From the NCBI GenBank assembly GCA_900542185.1, contig UQMZ01000039.1, forward strand, positions 1-36,436: a stretch of DNA of 36,436 nucleotides, in the 5' to 3' direction. Both the position numbers and the translations under genes were made by a program. Positions within the stretch are counted from its first letter, which is position 1. Each line of letters begins with the position of its first letter. Shown here one piece after another: positions 7,558-16,067 of this stretch. Below the pieces are notes generated by a model. That model had not been told where the DNA came from, made no database searches, and saw only the letters and a program-made list of their open reading frames with translations. This stretch comes from an uncultured Bacteroidales bacterium. GTDB taxonomy: Bacteria; Bacteroidota; Bacteroidia; Bacteroidales; Muribaculaceae.

Positions 7558-8577
7558 TTACAAAGGCCTGATACGATATCTTTGCTTAAGATTGGCTGTA
7601 TCGTTACCTTCCTTTGGTGTCTGGGATTCGCAAACCACGGGGGCCGACATTTCGAAGAACCGTGTCACCTCGTTGATGTTCTCGCCGTTCAGAATCATTC
7701 GGAATGTCCTGTTCCTCAGTTCCGGCGCGATATCGAACTCCACGTCGTACATCTGCTGCAATCTGTTGCAGATGCTCACAAGCGACTCGTCTTCAAAAAT
7801 CAGCATTCCCTTTTTCCAGCAGCAATATTTTTCCGTGTCGGACAGTTTGGATATAACCGGACGTCCGTCTGTCATGCTCAGGTGTTCGCCGGGCTTGAGA
7901 GCAAGTGACCGGTCCTTTATCCCTACGTTCACATGACCGTTGACTAACGTGACCGAAGCAATCGAGTCATACGCATTTACATTGAACTCCGTGCCTGTTG
8001 CCGTGACGGTCATGTACGGTGTCTGCACGTTAAACGGATGCCGCGTATCGGCCTTGATCTTGAAATAAGCCTCTCCCTGCAGGAAAACGTTCCGTTCATC
8101 TCCGTCCATTGCCGGACTGTATGTCAGCGAGCTGTTGGCATTGAGCCAGACTGTGGTGCCGTCGGGCAGATCGGTGGAACTCAGACTGCCGAATGCGGTG
8201 GTGATGGTCACGTTGTCGAGGGTAGCGCGCTGCGGGCGGTCGATCAACAGATAGGCCACCACGGCCAGAAGCGGCAGGAGGATGACGGCCGCGATGCGTG
8301 ACCAGAAGCCGAACAGCTTGCGGAATACCGACCGTCGGCGCGGTATGATGCCGGTTTCCTTCAGTATTTTCCGTTCCGCGTCCGCCGTATTGATGTCGCT
8401 GATGTCTACAGCGGGATTCAGCACCGACCATATATCCTGCTGGCGTAGAAAATACCTTCTATTGTTGTCATCACTCTGAATCCAGTTGAACAATTCCTCA
8501 ATCTCCGGCGAAGTTGCATCACCCGCCAGATAACGGCTTATCAGAATGTCTATATGATTGTTATCGTAATAATCCAT
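7558..8577 (-). CDS. FecR-type anti-sigma factor
   Basis: Inner-membrane regulator that holds the neighbouring ECF sigma factor and releases it when the STN domain of SusC signals substrate. The order is typical: a cytoplasmic sigma-binding N-terminus (about 1-85), one membrane helix (about 93-112, IAAVILLPLLAVVAYLL), a periplasmic FecR domain (about 120-225, with LPDGTTVWLNANSSLTY and the GEAYFKI block), and a DUF4974-like C-terminus (about 258-325). Length of 339 residues is normal for Bacteroidetes. It starts five bases after the sigma gene stops, so the two are one operon. Confidence 0.96.
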   Translation of the reverse strand: MDYYDNNHIDILISRYLAGDATSPEIEELFNWIQSDDNNRRYFLRQQDIWSVLNPAVDISDINTADAERKILKETGIIPRRRSVFRKLFGFWSRIAAVILLPLLAVVAYLLIDRPQRATLDNVTITTAFGSLSSTDLPDGTTVWLNANSSLTYSPAMDGDERNVFLQGEAYFKIKADTRHPFNVQTPYMTVTATGTEFNVNAYDSIASVTLVNGHVNVGIKDRSLALKPGEHLSMTDGRPVISKLSDTEKYCCWKKGMLIFEDESLVSICNRLQQMYDVEFDIAPELRNRTFRMILNGENINEVTRFFEMSAPVVCESQTPKEGNDTANLKQRYRIRPL

Positions 8578-8582
8578 CGCGT

Positions 8583-9173
8583 TCAGTTAGATAAGTGGTG
8601 AAACAATAGGGTCAGATATATGATGAATTTGTAGCCCTTCAGATTCTTCTGAAGGAATTTGACGGCTTTGCTGACACGGGCCTCTACGGTTCTGACCGAT
8701 ATGTTTAGCTTTTCGGCTATTTCCGTGTATTTCAGGTGATGGGTTCTGGACAGGCTATATGTTTCAAGCACCTCGGGATCAAGTTGTGAAAGCAGCTTCT
8801 CCATGGCATCGTTCAGTTCCGTATAGAATACATGTTCGTCGGCGGGGAGTGCCAGAATCATCTCATGGTATGTGTCCTGATACAGGGTCCTGACTTTGCG
8901 GTGCTTGATTTCGTTCAATGCCAGATGCTGCACCAGGGATATCAGATAAGTCCTGAGCGAAGTGCGTATCTCAAGAATCTTCCTGTTGGCCCAGATCTTG
9001 ATGAACGCTTCCTGCACAATGTCCTCGCAGGTCTCCGAATCGAGTATGAAACGCGATGCGAACAGAACGAGGTCCGGATAATATTTACGAAAAATTTGTA
9101 AAAAGGCCTCATGGCTGTCTAATTTCAAGGCAGCCAGCAGAAGTGTTTCATTTTCAAATATTTCGTTTTCCAT
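8583..9173 (-). CDS. ECF RNA polymerase sigma factor (FecI/SusC-associated type)
   Basis: Directs RNA polymerase to the PUL promoters, probably that of susC, once freed from FecR. Region 2 is seen at about residues 18-65 (FLQIFRKYYPDLVLFASRF, then the DIVQEAFIKIWANR core-binding segment). Region 4 is at about 125-180 with the helix-turn-helix YTEIAEKLNISVRTVEARV. The C-terminal tail is hydrophobic (FIIYLTLLF), often seen in Bacteroidetes ECFs of this group. Length of 196 residues is usual. It is divergent from susC across a 207-base intergenic region. Confidence 0.96.
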   Translation of the reverse strand: MENEIFENETLLLAALKLDSHEAFLQIFRKYYPDLVLFASRFILDSETCEDIVQEAFIKIWANRKILEIRTSLRTYLISLVQHLALNEIKHRKVRTLYQDTYHEMILALPADEHVFYTELNDAMEKLLSQLDPEVLETYSLSRTHHLKYTEIAEKLNISVRTVEARVSKAVKFLQKNLKGYKFIIYLTLLFHHLSN

Positions 9174-9380
9174 GTTATTTAGGTATCGTTCCTAAAGTAG
9201 CCGCGAAGTTAGATATTATTGTTCGATAATGCAAGCACTTACGACAAAAAGTTGCAAGATCTGAAAATTTTCCGGTTTTCCGATGTGGATTATTTTTTGT
9301 GAGTTGCTCTATGGATATACGGATGTTAAAAAGTCCCTAATGAAACCTAAAATCAATTAAAATACCAATAATACTTTAAC
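9174..9380. promoter_or_regulatory. divergent intergenic control region, sigma gene versus susC
   Basis: No coding potential is seen. On the minus strand a near-consensus promoter for the sigma gene can be drawn: CTTG (9235-9232), a 20-base spacer, TAACTTCG (9211-9204), with one mismatch in each box. Toward susC no proper TAnnTTTG box was found, only a loosely similar TATTTTTTG around 9290, which is compatible with susC being read by the ECF sigma factor. The ECF site itself could not be recognised. Confidence 0.5.
9178..9198 (-). promoter_or_regulatory. hairpin-forming motif copy in sigma-gene leader
   Basis: Read on the minus strand this holds AGGAACGATACCTAA a few bases before the ATG of the sigma gene. 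The flanks pair as TTTAGG/CCTAAA around a 7-base loop. The same 15-base string with one change occurs before the SusE/F-like gene at 14455. It overlaps where a ribosome would load, so a protein or RNA bound here could affect translation. Function is unknown. Confidence 0.5.
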
Positions 9381-12300
9381 ATGAACGAAAACACTCACTT
9401 GCAATCTCACAGCAGCCGGTACAGTCTGGCGCTAAGAGTATTGCTCTTTCTGCTGATGTTCGGCTGTGTGCTGTCGGCCCGGGCATCCGACAGCAAGGTG
9501 TCCATCAATGCCAATGGAATCGCCTTGGAAAATGTTCTTAAATCCATAGAACGACAGACAAAGTACAGGTTCATCTACAGCAAGGAAACCATAAACGTCA
9601 CGGTCCCTGTAACACTCAAGGTGAAAGATGAGGCCATAACGACGGTACTTGACAAACTGTTTGCGAAACATGACATCACCTATGCCATAGACAAAAAGCA
9701 GATAGTGCTGAACAAGAAATCGGCCACCCGTCCCAAGTCATCGAAACAGCAGTCCGCCGCAGCCGGGAAAGTGAAAATCACCGGTAAGGTAACCGACCCT
9801 CAGGGGGTGCCTCTGATCGGTGCCTCGGTTACGGTAGAAGGCACGCATATAGGCGTGACCACCGACATCGACGGCAACTATGACATCGATGTCCCCGAGG
9901 GCGGAAGACTGATGTTCTCGTATATCGGTTATTCGTCGGAAAAGAAGAAAGTCGACAAACCGGGCCGGCTTGATATCGTCATGTCGGAGAACCAGCAGCT
10001 GCTTAACGAGGTGGTGGTGATCGGCTACGGCACGATGGACAAGAAGGAGCTTACCTCGGCCATAAGCCACGTGAGCGAGAAGGACTTCCTGTCCATGAGC
10101 ACTACGGACCCCTCGATGCTTATTCAGGGAAAAGTCCCCGGCGTGTCTATAACCAATACGGCGGCAGGCGATCCCAACAATGCAGCGAGCATCCAGATCC
10201 GCGGTGTATCGTCGCGTTCGGCCGGACTCGGTCCTCTCATAGTGATTGACGGCGTGCCGGGAGGCAACCTCACCAACGTCAATCCCACCGACATAGCGTC
10301 CTTCGACATCCTTAAGGACGGTGCCGCTTCGGCCATTTACGGAACGCGCGGTTCCAACGGCGTTATTCTCGTAACCACGAAAAAGGGAGCCAAGGATGGC
10401 ACGTACAATGTCACATATTCCGGCAGCGTGGCCTGGGATAAAATAATCGACGAACTCGATTTCATGGATGCCGACGACTATCGCAACATCCGTCTGGGAT
10501 GGGGAGATTCGGGCACCGACCTGGGTGGTGATTACGACTGGTTCAAGGGCGTGAGCCGGACGGGCTTCACCCACAAGCATACACTGAGCATATCGGGCGG
10601 CACTCAACGTGCGAATTTCAGGGTAAGCGCCGACTATCGCAAATCGAACGGCGTCGATTTACGCTCAAGCCGCGAGGAATACGGAGCCCGCGCGTCGATG
10701 AATCTGAAATCGAAGGGCGACCTGTTCAATTTCAACGTCAATGTGGCACCCCGCATAATCTATCAGAATTTCGCAAACTGGCAGGTGTTCACCAACGCCA
10801 AGCAGGCAAACCCTACCACACCGCTGATGGACCCCGAGAATCCTCAGCTTTACTATAATTTTCAAGGTCAGGTGTGCCCCTGGAATCCGGTGGAACTGAT
10901 GAATCTTGAAAAGAACAAGGGCGAGACCAAACTCCTGGATATGGACGCCACCGCCAAGATCAATCTGCTGCCATTGCTATGGAACTCCGACAGGGACTGT
11001 CCCTTTAACCTCGACAGCCAGCTGACCTTCGCCGACCATCAGTATGACAACAACAACTCATGGTTCATACCGTCCACGAGCACAATCGCCATCAACAACG
11101 GCCGCGAGGGAGAGGCAAGCCGCGAGTATTACAAGAACAACCAGTATATCCTGGAATGGCTGGTGAATTTCGGAGCGAAGTTCGGCAAGAACAATGCCAA
11201 GGTGATGCTGGGTTATTCGTATCAGTATTCCCAATACTCGCGTCTGTATGCCGAGAACAAGGATTTTCCCAATGACGGTCTCGGCTCGGACAATCTTGGG
11301 TCCGGATCGTATGCCAAGGATGAGGGAGAAGTGGGAATGGACAGCTATAAGTCGGACAGCAGGCTGATCTCGTTCTTCGGCCGCATAAGCTATGACTTTG
11401 ACGGAAAATACCTTATGACCGCATCCTTGCGTCACGAAGGCTCCTCCAAGTTCGGTCCCAACAACAAGTGGGGTAATTTCCCCGCCGTGTCTGTCGGATG
11501 GCGTATCAGTCAGGAATCTTTCATGGAAAATTCCAGAGGCTGGCTCGACGATCTCAAGATACGTGCCGACTATGGCGTGACCGGAAACCAGGATTTCGAC
11601 AATTATCTGTCCATCGCAGCCATGAAGGGTTTCGGTTATTATAGTTTCGGAGGCAAATACTTTCAGGTATGGGGCCCCGCAAACAATGTGAACCGTAACC
11701 TCAAATGGGAGAAGGCGAAGAACTGGAACGTCGGCATCGACTTCTCGATGTTCAACAACCTCTTTTACGGCTCGCTGAACTATTTCAACCGCCGCACCGA
11801 AGACCTGTTGGGCTATTACAAGGTGCCCATCCCTCCGTATCTGTTTGACGAGACATTCGTAAACGTGGGTACCATGAAGAACTACGGTTTCGAGTTCGAC
11901 CTTAACTTCAATGTCGTGAACAATCGTGATTTCGGCTATAACTTCAGCGTGGTCGGCTCCACCATGACCAATAAGTTCGTCAGCTTCAGCAATTCGGATT
12001 ATGTGGGCAAGGATTATTATGCCATCTGCTCCACCGAGGCCCCGTACCCGAACTATAACCTGCAGCGTATAGAAAAGGGACAGTCCATCGGCAACTTCTA
12101 TATGTGGAAATATGCCGGAATCAATACCGAAGGCGAATGGCTGATATACGACAAGAACGACAATATCATCAAGGCCGCGCAGGGAAGCGAGGACGACCGC
12201 AGGAAAGTGGGCAACGGATTGCCGAAGTTCACCATGTCCACCACTCACAATTTCCGTTACAGGAATTTTGATCTGAGCCTGTTCTTCCGGGGTGCCTTCG

Positions 12301-12680
12301 GTTACGACATCTTCAATGTCCATGACTTCTACTATGGAACACGGAAATTCAACGGCAACGTGCTCAAGAAGGCGTACAGCAAGAACTTCGACATCAGTCC
12401 GACAGCCGGTCATGCCGTGACGGACTACTTTCTGGAGCGGGGCGACTATTTCAAGCTCGACATGCTGACGCTGGGGTACACGCTCAATCTGCAGAAAGCC
12501 CGCTTTATAAACAAAATAAGGATCTACGGAACTGTACACAACGTGTTCACGCTTACCAAATTCTCAGGTGTGGATCCCTCCACGTATCAGGTGAACGGAC
12601 TGACCCCCGGAGCCACCGGAAGTAGGACATACTTCCCGTCCACACGCCAGTTTATGCTGGGAGTGCAGATTGATTTCTAA
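9381..12680 (+). CDS. SusC-family TonB-dependent outer-membrane transporter with STN domain
   Basis: Outer-membrane barrel that imports oligosaccharides with SusD and signals their presence to FecR. Order: signal peptide (to about 36, ending SARA), STN signalling domain (about 38-113), CarboxypepD_reg-like domain from residue 131 (VKITGKVTDPQGVPLIGASV), TonB-box-like EVVVIGYGT at 210, plug with the SusC signature ASAIYGTRGSNGVILVTTKK, then a beta-barrel ending in aromatic FMLGVQIDF. The 1099 residues are standard for the STN-bearing type. The STN domain together with the adjacent sigma/FecR pair marks trans-envelope regulation, unlike the hybrid two-component control of many plant-glycan PULs. 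SusD starts 17 bases downstream. Confidence 0.97.
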   Translation: MNENTHLQSHSSRYSLALRVLLFLLMFGCVLSARASDSKVSINANGIALENVLKSIERQTKYRFIYSKETINVTVPVTLKVKDEAITTVLDKLFAKHDITYAIDKKQIVLNKKSATRPKSSKQQSAAAGKVKITGKVTDPQGVPLIGASVTVEGTHIGVTTDIDGNYDIDVPEGGRLMFSYIGYSSEKKKVDKPGRLDIVMSENQQLLNEVVVIGYGTMDKKELTSAISHVSEKDFLSMSTTDPSMLIQGKVPGVSITNTAAGDPNNAASIQIRGVSSRSAGLGPLIVIDGVPGGNLTNVNPTDIASFDILKDGAASAIYGTRGSNGVILVTTKKGAKDGTYNVTYSGSVAWDKIIDELDFMDADDYRNIRLGWGDSGTDLGGDYDWFKGVSRTGFTHKHTLSISGGTQRANFRVSADYRKSNGVDLRSSREEYGARASMNLKSKGDLFNFNVNVAPRIIYQNFANWQVFTNAKQANPTTPLMDPENPQLYYNFQGQVCPWNPVELMNLEKNKGETKLLDMDATAKINLLPLLWNSDRDCPFNLDSQLTFADHQYDNNNSWFIPSTSTIAINNGREGEASREYYKNNQYILEWLVNFGAKFGKNNAKVMLGYSYQYSQYSRLYAENKDFPNDGLGSDNLGSGSYAKDEGEVGMDSYKSDSRLISFFGRISYDFDGKYLMTASLRHEGSSKFGPNNKWGNFPAVSVGWRISQESFMENSRGWLDDLKIRADYGVTGNQDFDNYLSIAAMKGFGYYSFGGKYFQVWGPANNVNRNLKWEKAKNWNVGIDFSMFNNLFYGSLNYFNRRTEDLLGYYKVPIPPYLFDETFVNVGTMKNYGFEFDLNFNVVNNRDFGYNFSVVGSTMTNKFVSFSNSDYVGKDYYAICSTEAPYPNYNLQRIEKGQSIGNFYMWKYAGINTEGEWLIYDKNDNIIKAAQGSEDDRRKVGNGLPKFTMSTTHNFRYRNFDLSLFFRGAFGYDIFNVHDFYYGTRKFNGNVLKKAYSKNFDISPTAGHAVTDYFLERGDYFKLDMLTLGYTLNLQKARFINKIRIYGTVHNVFTLTKFSGVDPSTYQVNGLTPGATGSRTYFPSTRQFMLGVQIDF

Positions 12681-12697
12681 CAAACCGAATTATTATC

Positions 12698-14437
12698 ATG
12701 AATCGAAATACAGTAATAAAATCATTGGCGGTGCTGGCACTGACGGTGTCAGCCGGCTGTACGAATCTTGACGAAAAGCTGTACAGCACCGTCGGCTCGG
12801 ATAATTATTATAATACGAAAGGCGATGTCGAGAGGGCGGTGGGACGTCCCTTCGAACATGCTTTCGCCACCATACAGGAACGTCAGGTGCTTCAGGAGCT
12901 CACCGCCGACCAGCTTATAACCCCCGTACGCGACGGATGGTGGGACGACGGCGGCCGGTGGCGCAGATACCATTACCATACCTGGAACCTTGAGGACAGC
13001 CCCCAGATCCTGTATCTCTGGAACGGCCAGTATCAGGGGATAGGCCAATGCAACTGGGTGATAGAAGACCTGGAATCGCTTGACCCGGAAAAATTCGGTT
13101 ATACCGAATCGGAATTCAACGACATGAAGGCTCAATGCCGCACCCTCCGCTCCATGTTCTATCTCACGCTGCTGGATGCGTTCCGCAACTGCCCTCTGGT
13201 CGTGAGTTTCTATGACCAGAGCAAGAACACCAAGACGCAGGTGGAGCCGAAAGTCCTGTTTGAGTTCATCGAAAGCGAGCTCAAGGAGTGCATCAAACTG
13301 TTGGGGACCAAAGAGTCCCTCGGATCGCAGGCCATGGTGCAGGGCAAATGGACCAAGGCCTCCGCGGCCGCGTTGCTGGTGCGCCTGTATCTTAACGCCG
13401 AAGTCTACATAGGCGAAGACCGTTACAGCGACTGCGCCCGCGTATGTCAGGAGATTCTTGACGGAGTCTACGGGCCTTACAGAGTGGCTGACCGTTGGGA
13501 TGCGGCGTTCGACTGGGACAACAACAACTGCGACGAGGTGATTTTCGGATACCCGGCAAGTTCGGGCTATTCATACTGGCATTATTCGGGCGAGGTCTAC
13601 TGGTATGCGGTTCCCTCCCAGGCCCGGTACTATCTGAAAGACTCCAAGTGCAAGGCCGGCGAGCATAACGTGAAATACGCGGCTTCCCCGAGCTATGATG
13701 TCGACGGAACGCTTTATAGCTATAAGCTGGGAATGCCGATACAGAATTTCCGCAAGTATCCCGGCGACGAGCGTATGAAGCTCTATCGCAATCTGGGAAA
13801 CAGCAAGCGTGAGGGAATGTTCCTGTACGGGTATCTGGAATATGTGAACGACAACGGCAAGACGGCCCGCGTGCGTGCGCCGGAGCGCCCCTACGACCTG
13901 TATATACGTGATGCCGTCGGCAATTTCCAGGACATGGCTCCCGACGTGTGGCCCACGGGCCAGACCAGCAACCTGATGAACGGTGACCATAACTCGGGAT
14001 GGCATTTTGTAAAATATCCCATGTACACCGACGAGGACGAGCATCAGCTTGAAAGCGACTATACCGAGATCCGTCTGCCCGAGATCATATATTCGCTTGC
14101 GGAATGCAAGCTCAGAAGCGGCGACACGCAGGGCGCCGCAAAACTCCTCAACAGTGTCCGCGCCCGCAACTATCCGGCTGAGAACTTAAAGGAAGTGCTC
14201 TACAAGCCGGAAGGAAAGGCTGACCTTGACATGGACGAGATGCTGGCCGAGTGGGGACGCGAGTTCTTCGCCGAGGCGCGCCGTCGCACGGACCTGATAC
14301 GTTTCGGCAAGTTCTCGACCGGCACCTGGTGGGACAAGACTCCCGACGCCGACCGACACACCGAGATTTTCCCGCTTGTACGCGACGTGCTCGATACCAA
14401 TCCCGATTTGAAGCAGAATCCGGGTTACACCAATTAA
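12698..14437 (+). CDS. SusD/RagB-family surface glycan-binding lipoprotein
   Basis: Lid and glycan-binding partner of the preceding SusC. A lipoprotein signal ends VSAGC (Cys21), followed by TNLDEKLYSTVGSDNYY, the common SusD start. The helical TPR-rich N-terminal half (RTLRSMFYLTLLDAFRNCPLV, ASAAALLVRLYLNAE) and the C-terminal RagB block (EIRLPEIIYSLAECKLRSGD, LLNSVRARNYP, EWGREFFAEARRRTDLIRFG) are clear. The 579 residues are normal. Many tryptophans (GWWDDGGRWRRYHYHTW) could form a sugar platform, but ligand identity cannot be inferred. Confidence 0.97.
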   Translation: MNRNTVIKSLAVLALTVSAGCTNLDEKLYSTVGSDNYYNTKGDVERAVGRPFEHAFATIQERQVLQELTADQLITPVRDGWWDDGGRWRRYHYHTWNLEDSPQILYLWNGQYQGIGQCNWVIEDLESLDPEKFGYTESEFNDMKAQCRTLRSMFYLTLLDAFRNCPLVVSFYDQSKNTKTQVEPKVLFEFIESELKECIKLLGTKESLGSQAMVQGKWTKASAAALLVRLYLNAEVYIGEDRYSDCARVCQEILDGVYGPYRVADRWDAAFDWDNNNCDEVIFGYPASSGYSYWHYSGEVYWYAVPSQARYYLKDSKCKAGEHNVKYAASPSYDVDGTLYSYKLGMPIQNFRKYPGDERMKLYRNLGNSKREGMFLYGYLEYVNDNGKTARVRAPERPYDLYIRDAVGNFQDMAPDVWPTGQTSNLMNGDHNSGWHFVKYPMYTDEDEHQLESDYTEIRLPEIIYSLAECKLRSGDTQGAAKLLNSVRARNYPAENLKEVLYKPEGKADLDMDEMLAEWGREFFAEARRRTDLIRFGKFSTGTWWDKTPDADRHTEIFPLVRDVLDTNPDLKQNPGYTN

Positions 14438-14450
14438 GGCATATATATAT

Positions 14451-14472
14451 TTTAAGGAACGATGCCTAAGTC
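14451..14472 (+). promoter_or_regulatory. motif copy upstream of the SusE/F-like lipoprotein gene
   Basis: Contains AGGAACGATGCCTAA at 14455-14469, matching 14 of 15 bases of the motif in the sigma-gene leader and in the same orientation to its gene. It lies in the 60-base gap between SusD and the SusE/F-like gene, about 28 bases before the start codon. A weak hairpin (AGGCAT at 14437-14442 with ATGCCT at 14462-14467) overlaps it. It may tune SusE/F-like expression relative to SusCD; this is inferred. Confidence 0.5.
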
Positions 14473-14497
14473 AATCAATCGCTAAAAAGAAGCAAAA

Positions 14498-16054
14498 ATG
14501 GCTAAATTCAAACATATTCTGTCGTCATGCGCCGCCGTGGCCATGGCTGCCATGTTCTCCGCGTGCGACAGTGAAAAGGACCTCATAATATACGACGGGG
14601 ACCTGCCGATAATGACGGAAACGCTATACATGGTAGGCAATGCCGCGCCATGCGGCTGGACGCTGTCGAATCCGACACCCTTTACCCAGTCTGAAGAAGA
14701 TCATCTGGTGTTCACATACGAAGGGTCTCTTGGAATAGGGGAGATCAAGCTCTGCCTCAATCCTTCGGAAGACTGGAACATCCCGTTCATACGTCCGGTA
14801 GAGGCCGGACAAAGCATAGGCAAGGAGAACTATACCGACGAACCCTTTACCATGGCTATCGATCCCGACGACAAGTGGAACGTGGTGGAGCCGGGCGAAT
14901 ACAGGCTGACGTTTAACTTGAGGAACTGGACGTTCAGCACGGAATTCCTCAAAGGTCCGGAACGTCCGGCAGTCGTGCCCATCCAGGCGGATGCCGTGTA
15001 CGTGATAGGCTGGTCCACGGCAGCAGGATGGAACATCGATGAAGCCATCGAGACGAAAAAGGAGAGTCAGTATATCTTCACGTTTGAAGGCAACCTGGGT
15101 GAAGGTGAGTTCAGAGCCTGCACCGAGCGCTCATGGGGCACACACATCCGTCCGGTGACCAACAACATGGAAATAAACGAAAACGGAGTGGAAGATCCGG
15201 ACTTCATATATGTAGGCACCCCGGATACCAACTGGCGTGTGACAAAGGCCGGCAAGTATCGCATCACGTTCGACCTGGAGCACTGGAAGATTTCCGTTCA
15301 GTACGGTGTGGGCGGTGAGGACCCCGACCCCGTCGTAGATCCGATCGAGACTTCCACGCTGTACATGCTGGGCACCAGCACCAAGGGTGGCTGGGACGGC
15401 AATGCCATGACTCCATTGGTGCAGGATGCGTCCGATCCTTATGTGTTCTCCTACGAGGGAACGTTGTCGGACGGCGAGCTGAAACTCTACACCCGGACAG
15501 GCGACTACGAAAGTCAGCCCGCAATCCGTCCCGCGATGCCGGGTGCGGAAATCGGTAAGGACAATATCGTGGATGCGCCGTTTGCATACGCTGTCGCTCC
15601 CGATAACAAGTGGAACGTGAAGGCCGGCAAATACCGCCTGGAATTCAACCTCCGCACACACAGGATGAGTTCTACCTATCTTGGTGAACCCGAATACGAA
15701 TGGCCGCCTGTCACACCGATCTCTACTGACAATGTGTATATTCTCGGAGATGCAAGCACGGCCGGCTGGGGCTTTAGTGACAACTGCCGCTGCACCAAGG
15801 AGAGTGACTACATCTTCGTTTACGAAGGCAAGCTCAATACCGGAAGTATGCGTGCCTCCGCAATCGCTGACTGGGGTGCGCACATACGCCCGAAGATTGA
15901 AAATCTCGAAGTCGGCAAGGACGGATGCAAGAATAATGAATTCGTCAATGTGTCAACTCCCGATTTCAACTGGAAAATAGTTGACGCCGGCACATACCGC
16001 ATCACGTTCGACCTTGAGAAGTGGACGGTGAAATTCGAATATCTGGGCAACTAA
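14498..16054 (+). CDS. SusE/SusF-like lipoprotein with four alternating modules (A-B-A-B)
   Basis: Probable surface glycan-binding protein. The lipoprotein signal ends FSAC (Cys23), followed by acidic DSEKD, which fits surface export in Bacteroidetes. Four repeats of about 110 residues each start with a (T/V)LYM(V/L)G-like strand: about 41-152, 165-270, 285-395 and 410-516. Type A (first and third) has GK(E/D)N..D.PF and a KWNV strand. Type B (second and fourth) has FRA or MRA, W-G-(T/A)-HIRP, NW and YRITFDLE.W. Each resembles the starch-binding modules of SusE/SusF, folding as beta-sandwiches, with conserved Trp as likely sugar stackers. The third-to-fourth linker EYEWPPVTPI recurs in the protein encoded at 17549. 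No catalytic residues are evident. Confidence 0.9.
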   Translation: MAKFKHILSSCAAVAMAAMFSACDSEKDLIIYDGDLPIMTETLYMVGNAAPCGWTLSNPTPFTQSEEDHLVFTYEGSLGIGEIKLCLNPSEDWNIPFIRPVEAGQSIGKENYTDEPFTMAIDPDDKWNVVEPGEYRLTFNLRNWTFSTEFLKGPERPAVVPIQADAVYVIGWSTAAGWNIDEAIETKKESQYIFTFEGNLGEGEFRACTERSWGTHIRPVTNNMEINENGVEDPDFIYVGTPDTNWRVTKAGKYRITFDLEHWKISVQYGVGGEDPDPVVDPIETSTLYMLGTSTKGGWDGNAMTPLVQDASDPYVFSYEGTLSDGELKLYTRTGDYESQPAIRPAMPGAEIGKDNIVDAPFAYAVAPDNKWNVKAGKYRLEFNLRTHRMSSTYLGEPEYEWPPVTPISTDNVYILGDASTAGWGFSDNCRCTKESDYIFVYEGKLNTGSMRASAIADWGAHIRPKIENLEVGKDGCKNNEFVNVSTPDFNWKIVDAGTYRITFDLEKWTVKFEYLGN

Positions 16055-16067
16055 TAACTAAAACAAG

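Noticed and set aside
7500..7560. Primary-sigma promoter before GH43
   Set aside because: No TAnnTTTG box with a TTTG partner at 19-21 bases was found; GH43 is better explained as co-transcribed with the FecR gene.
11058..12539. 493-codon open frame opposite susC
   Set aside because: Antisense shadow; the susC frame has full domain support.
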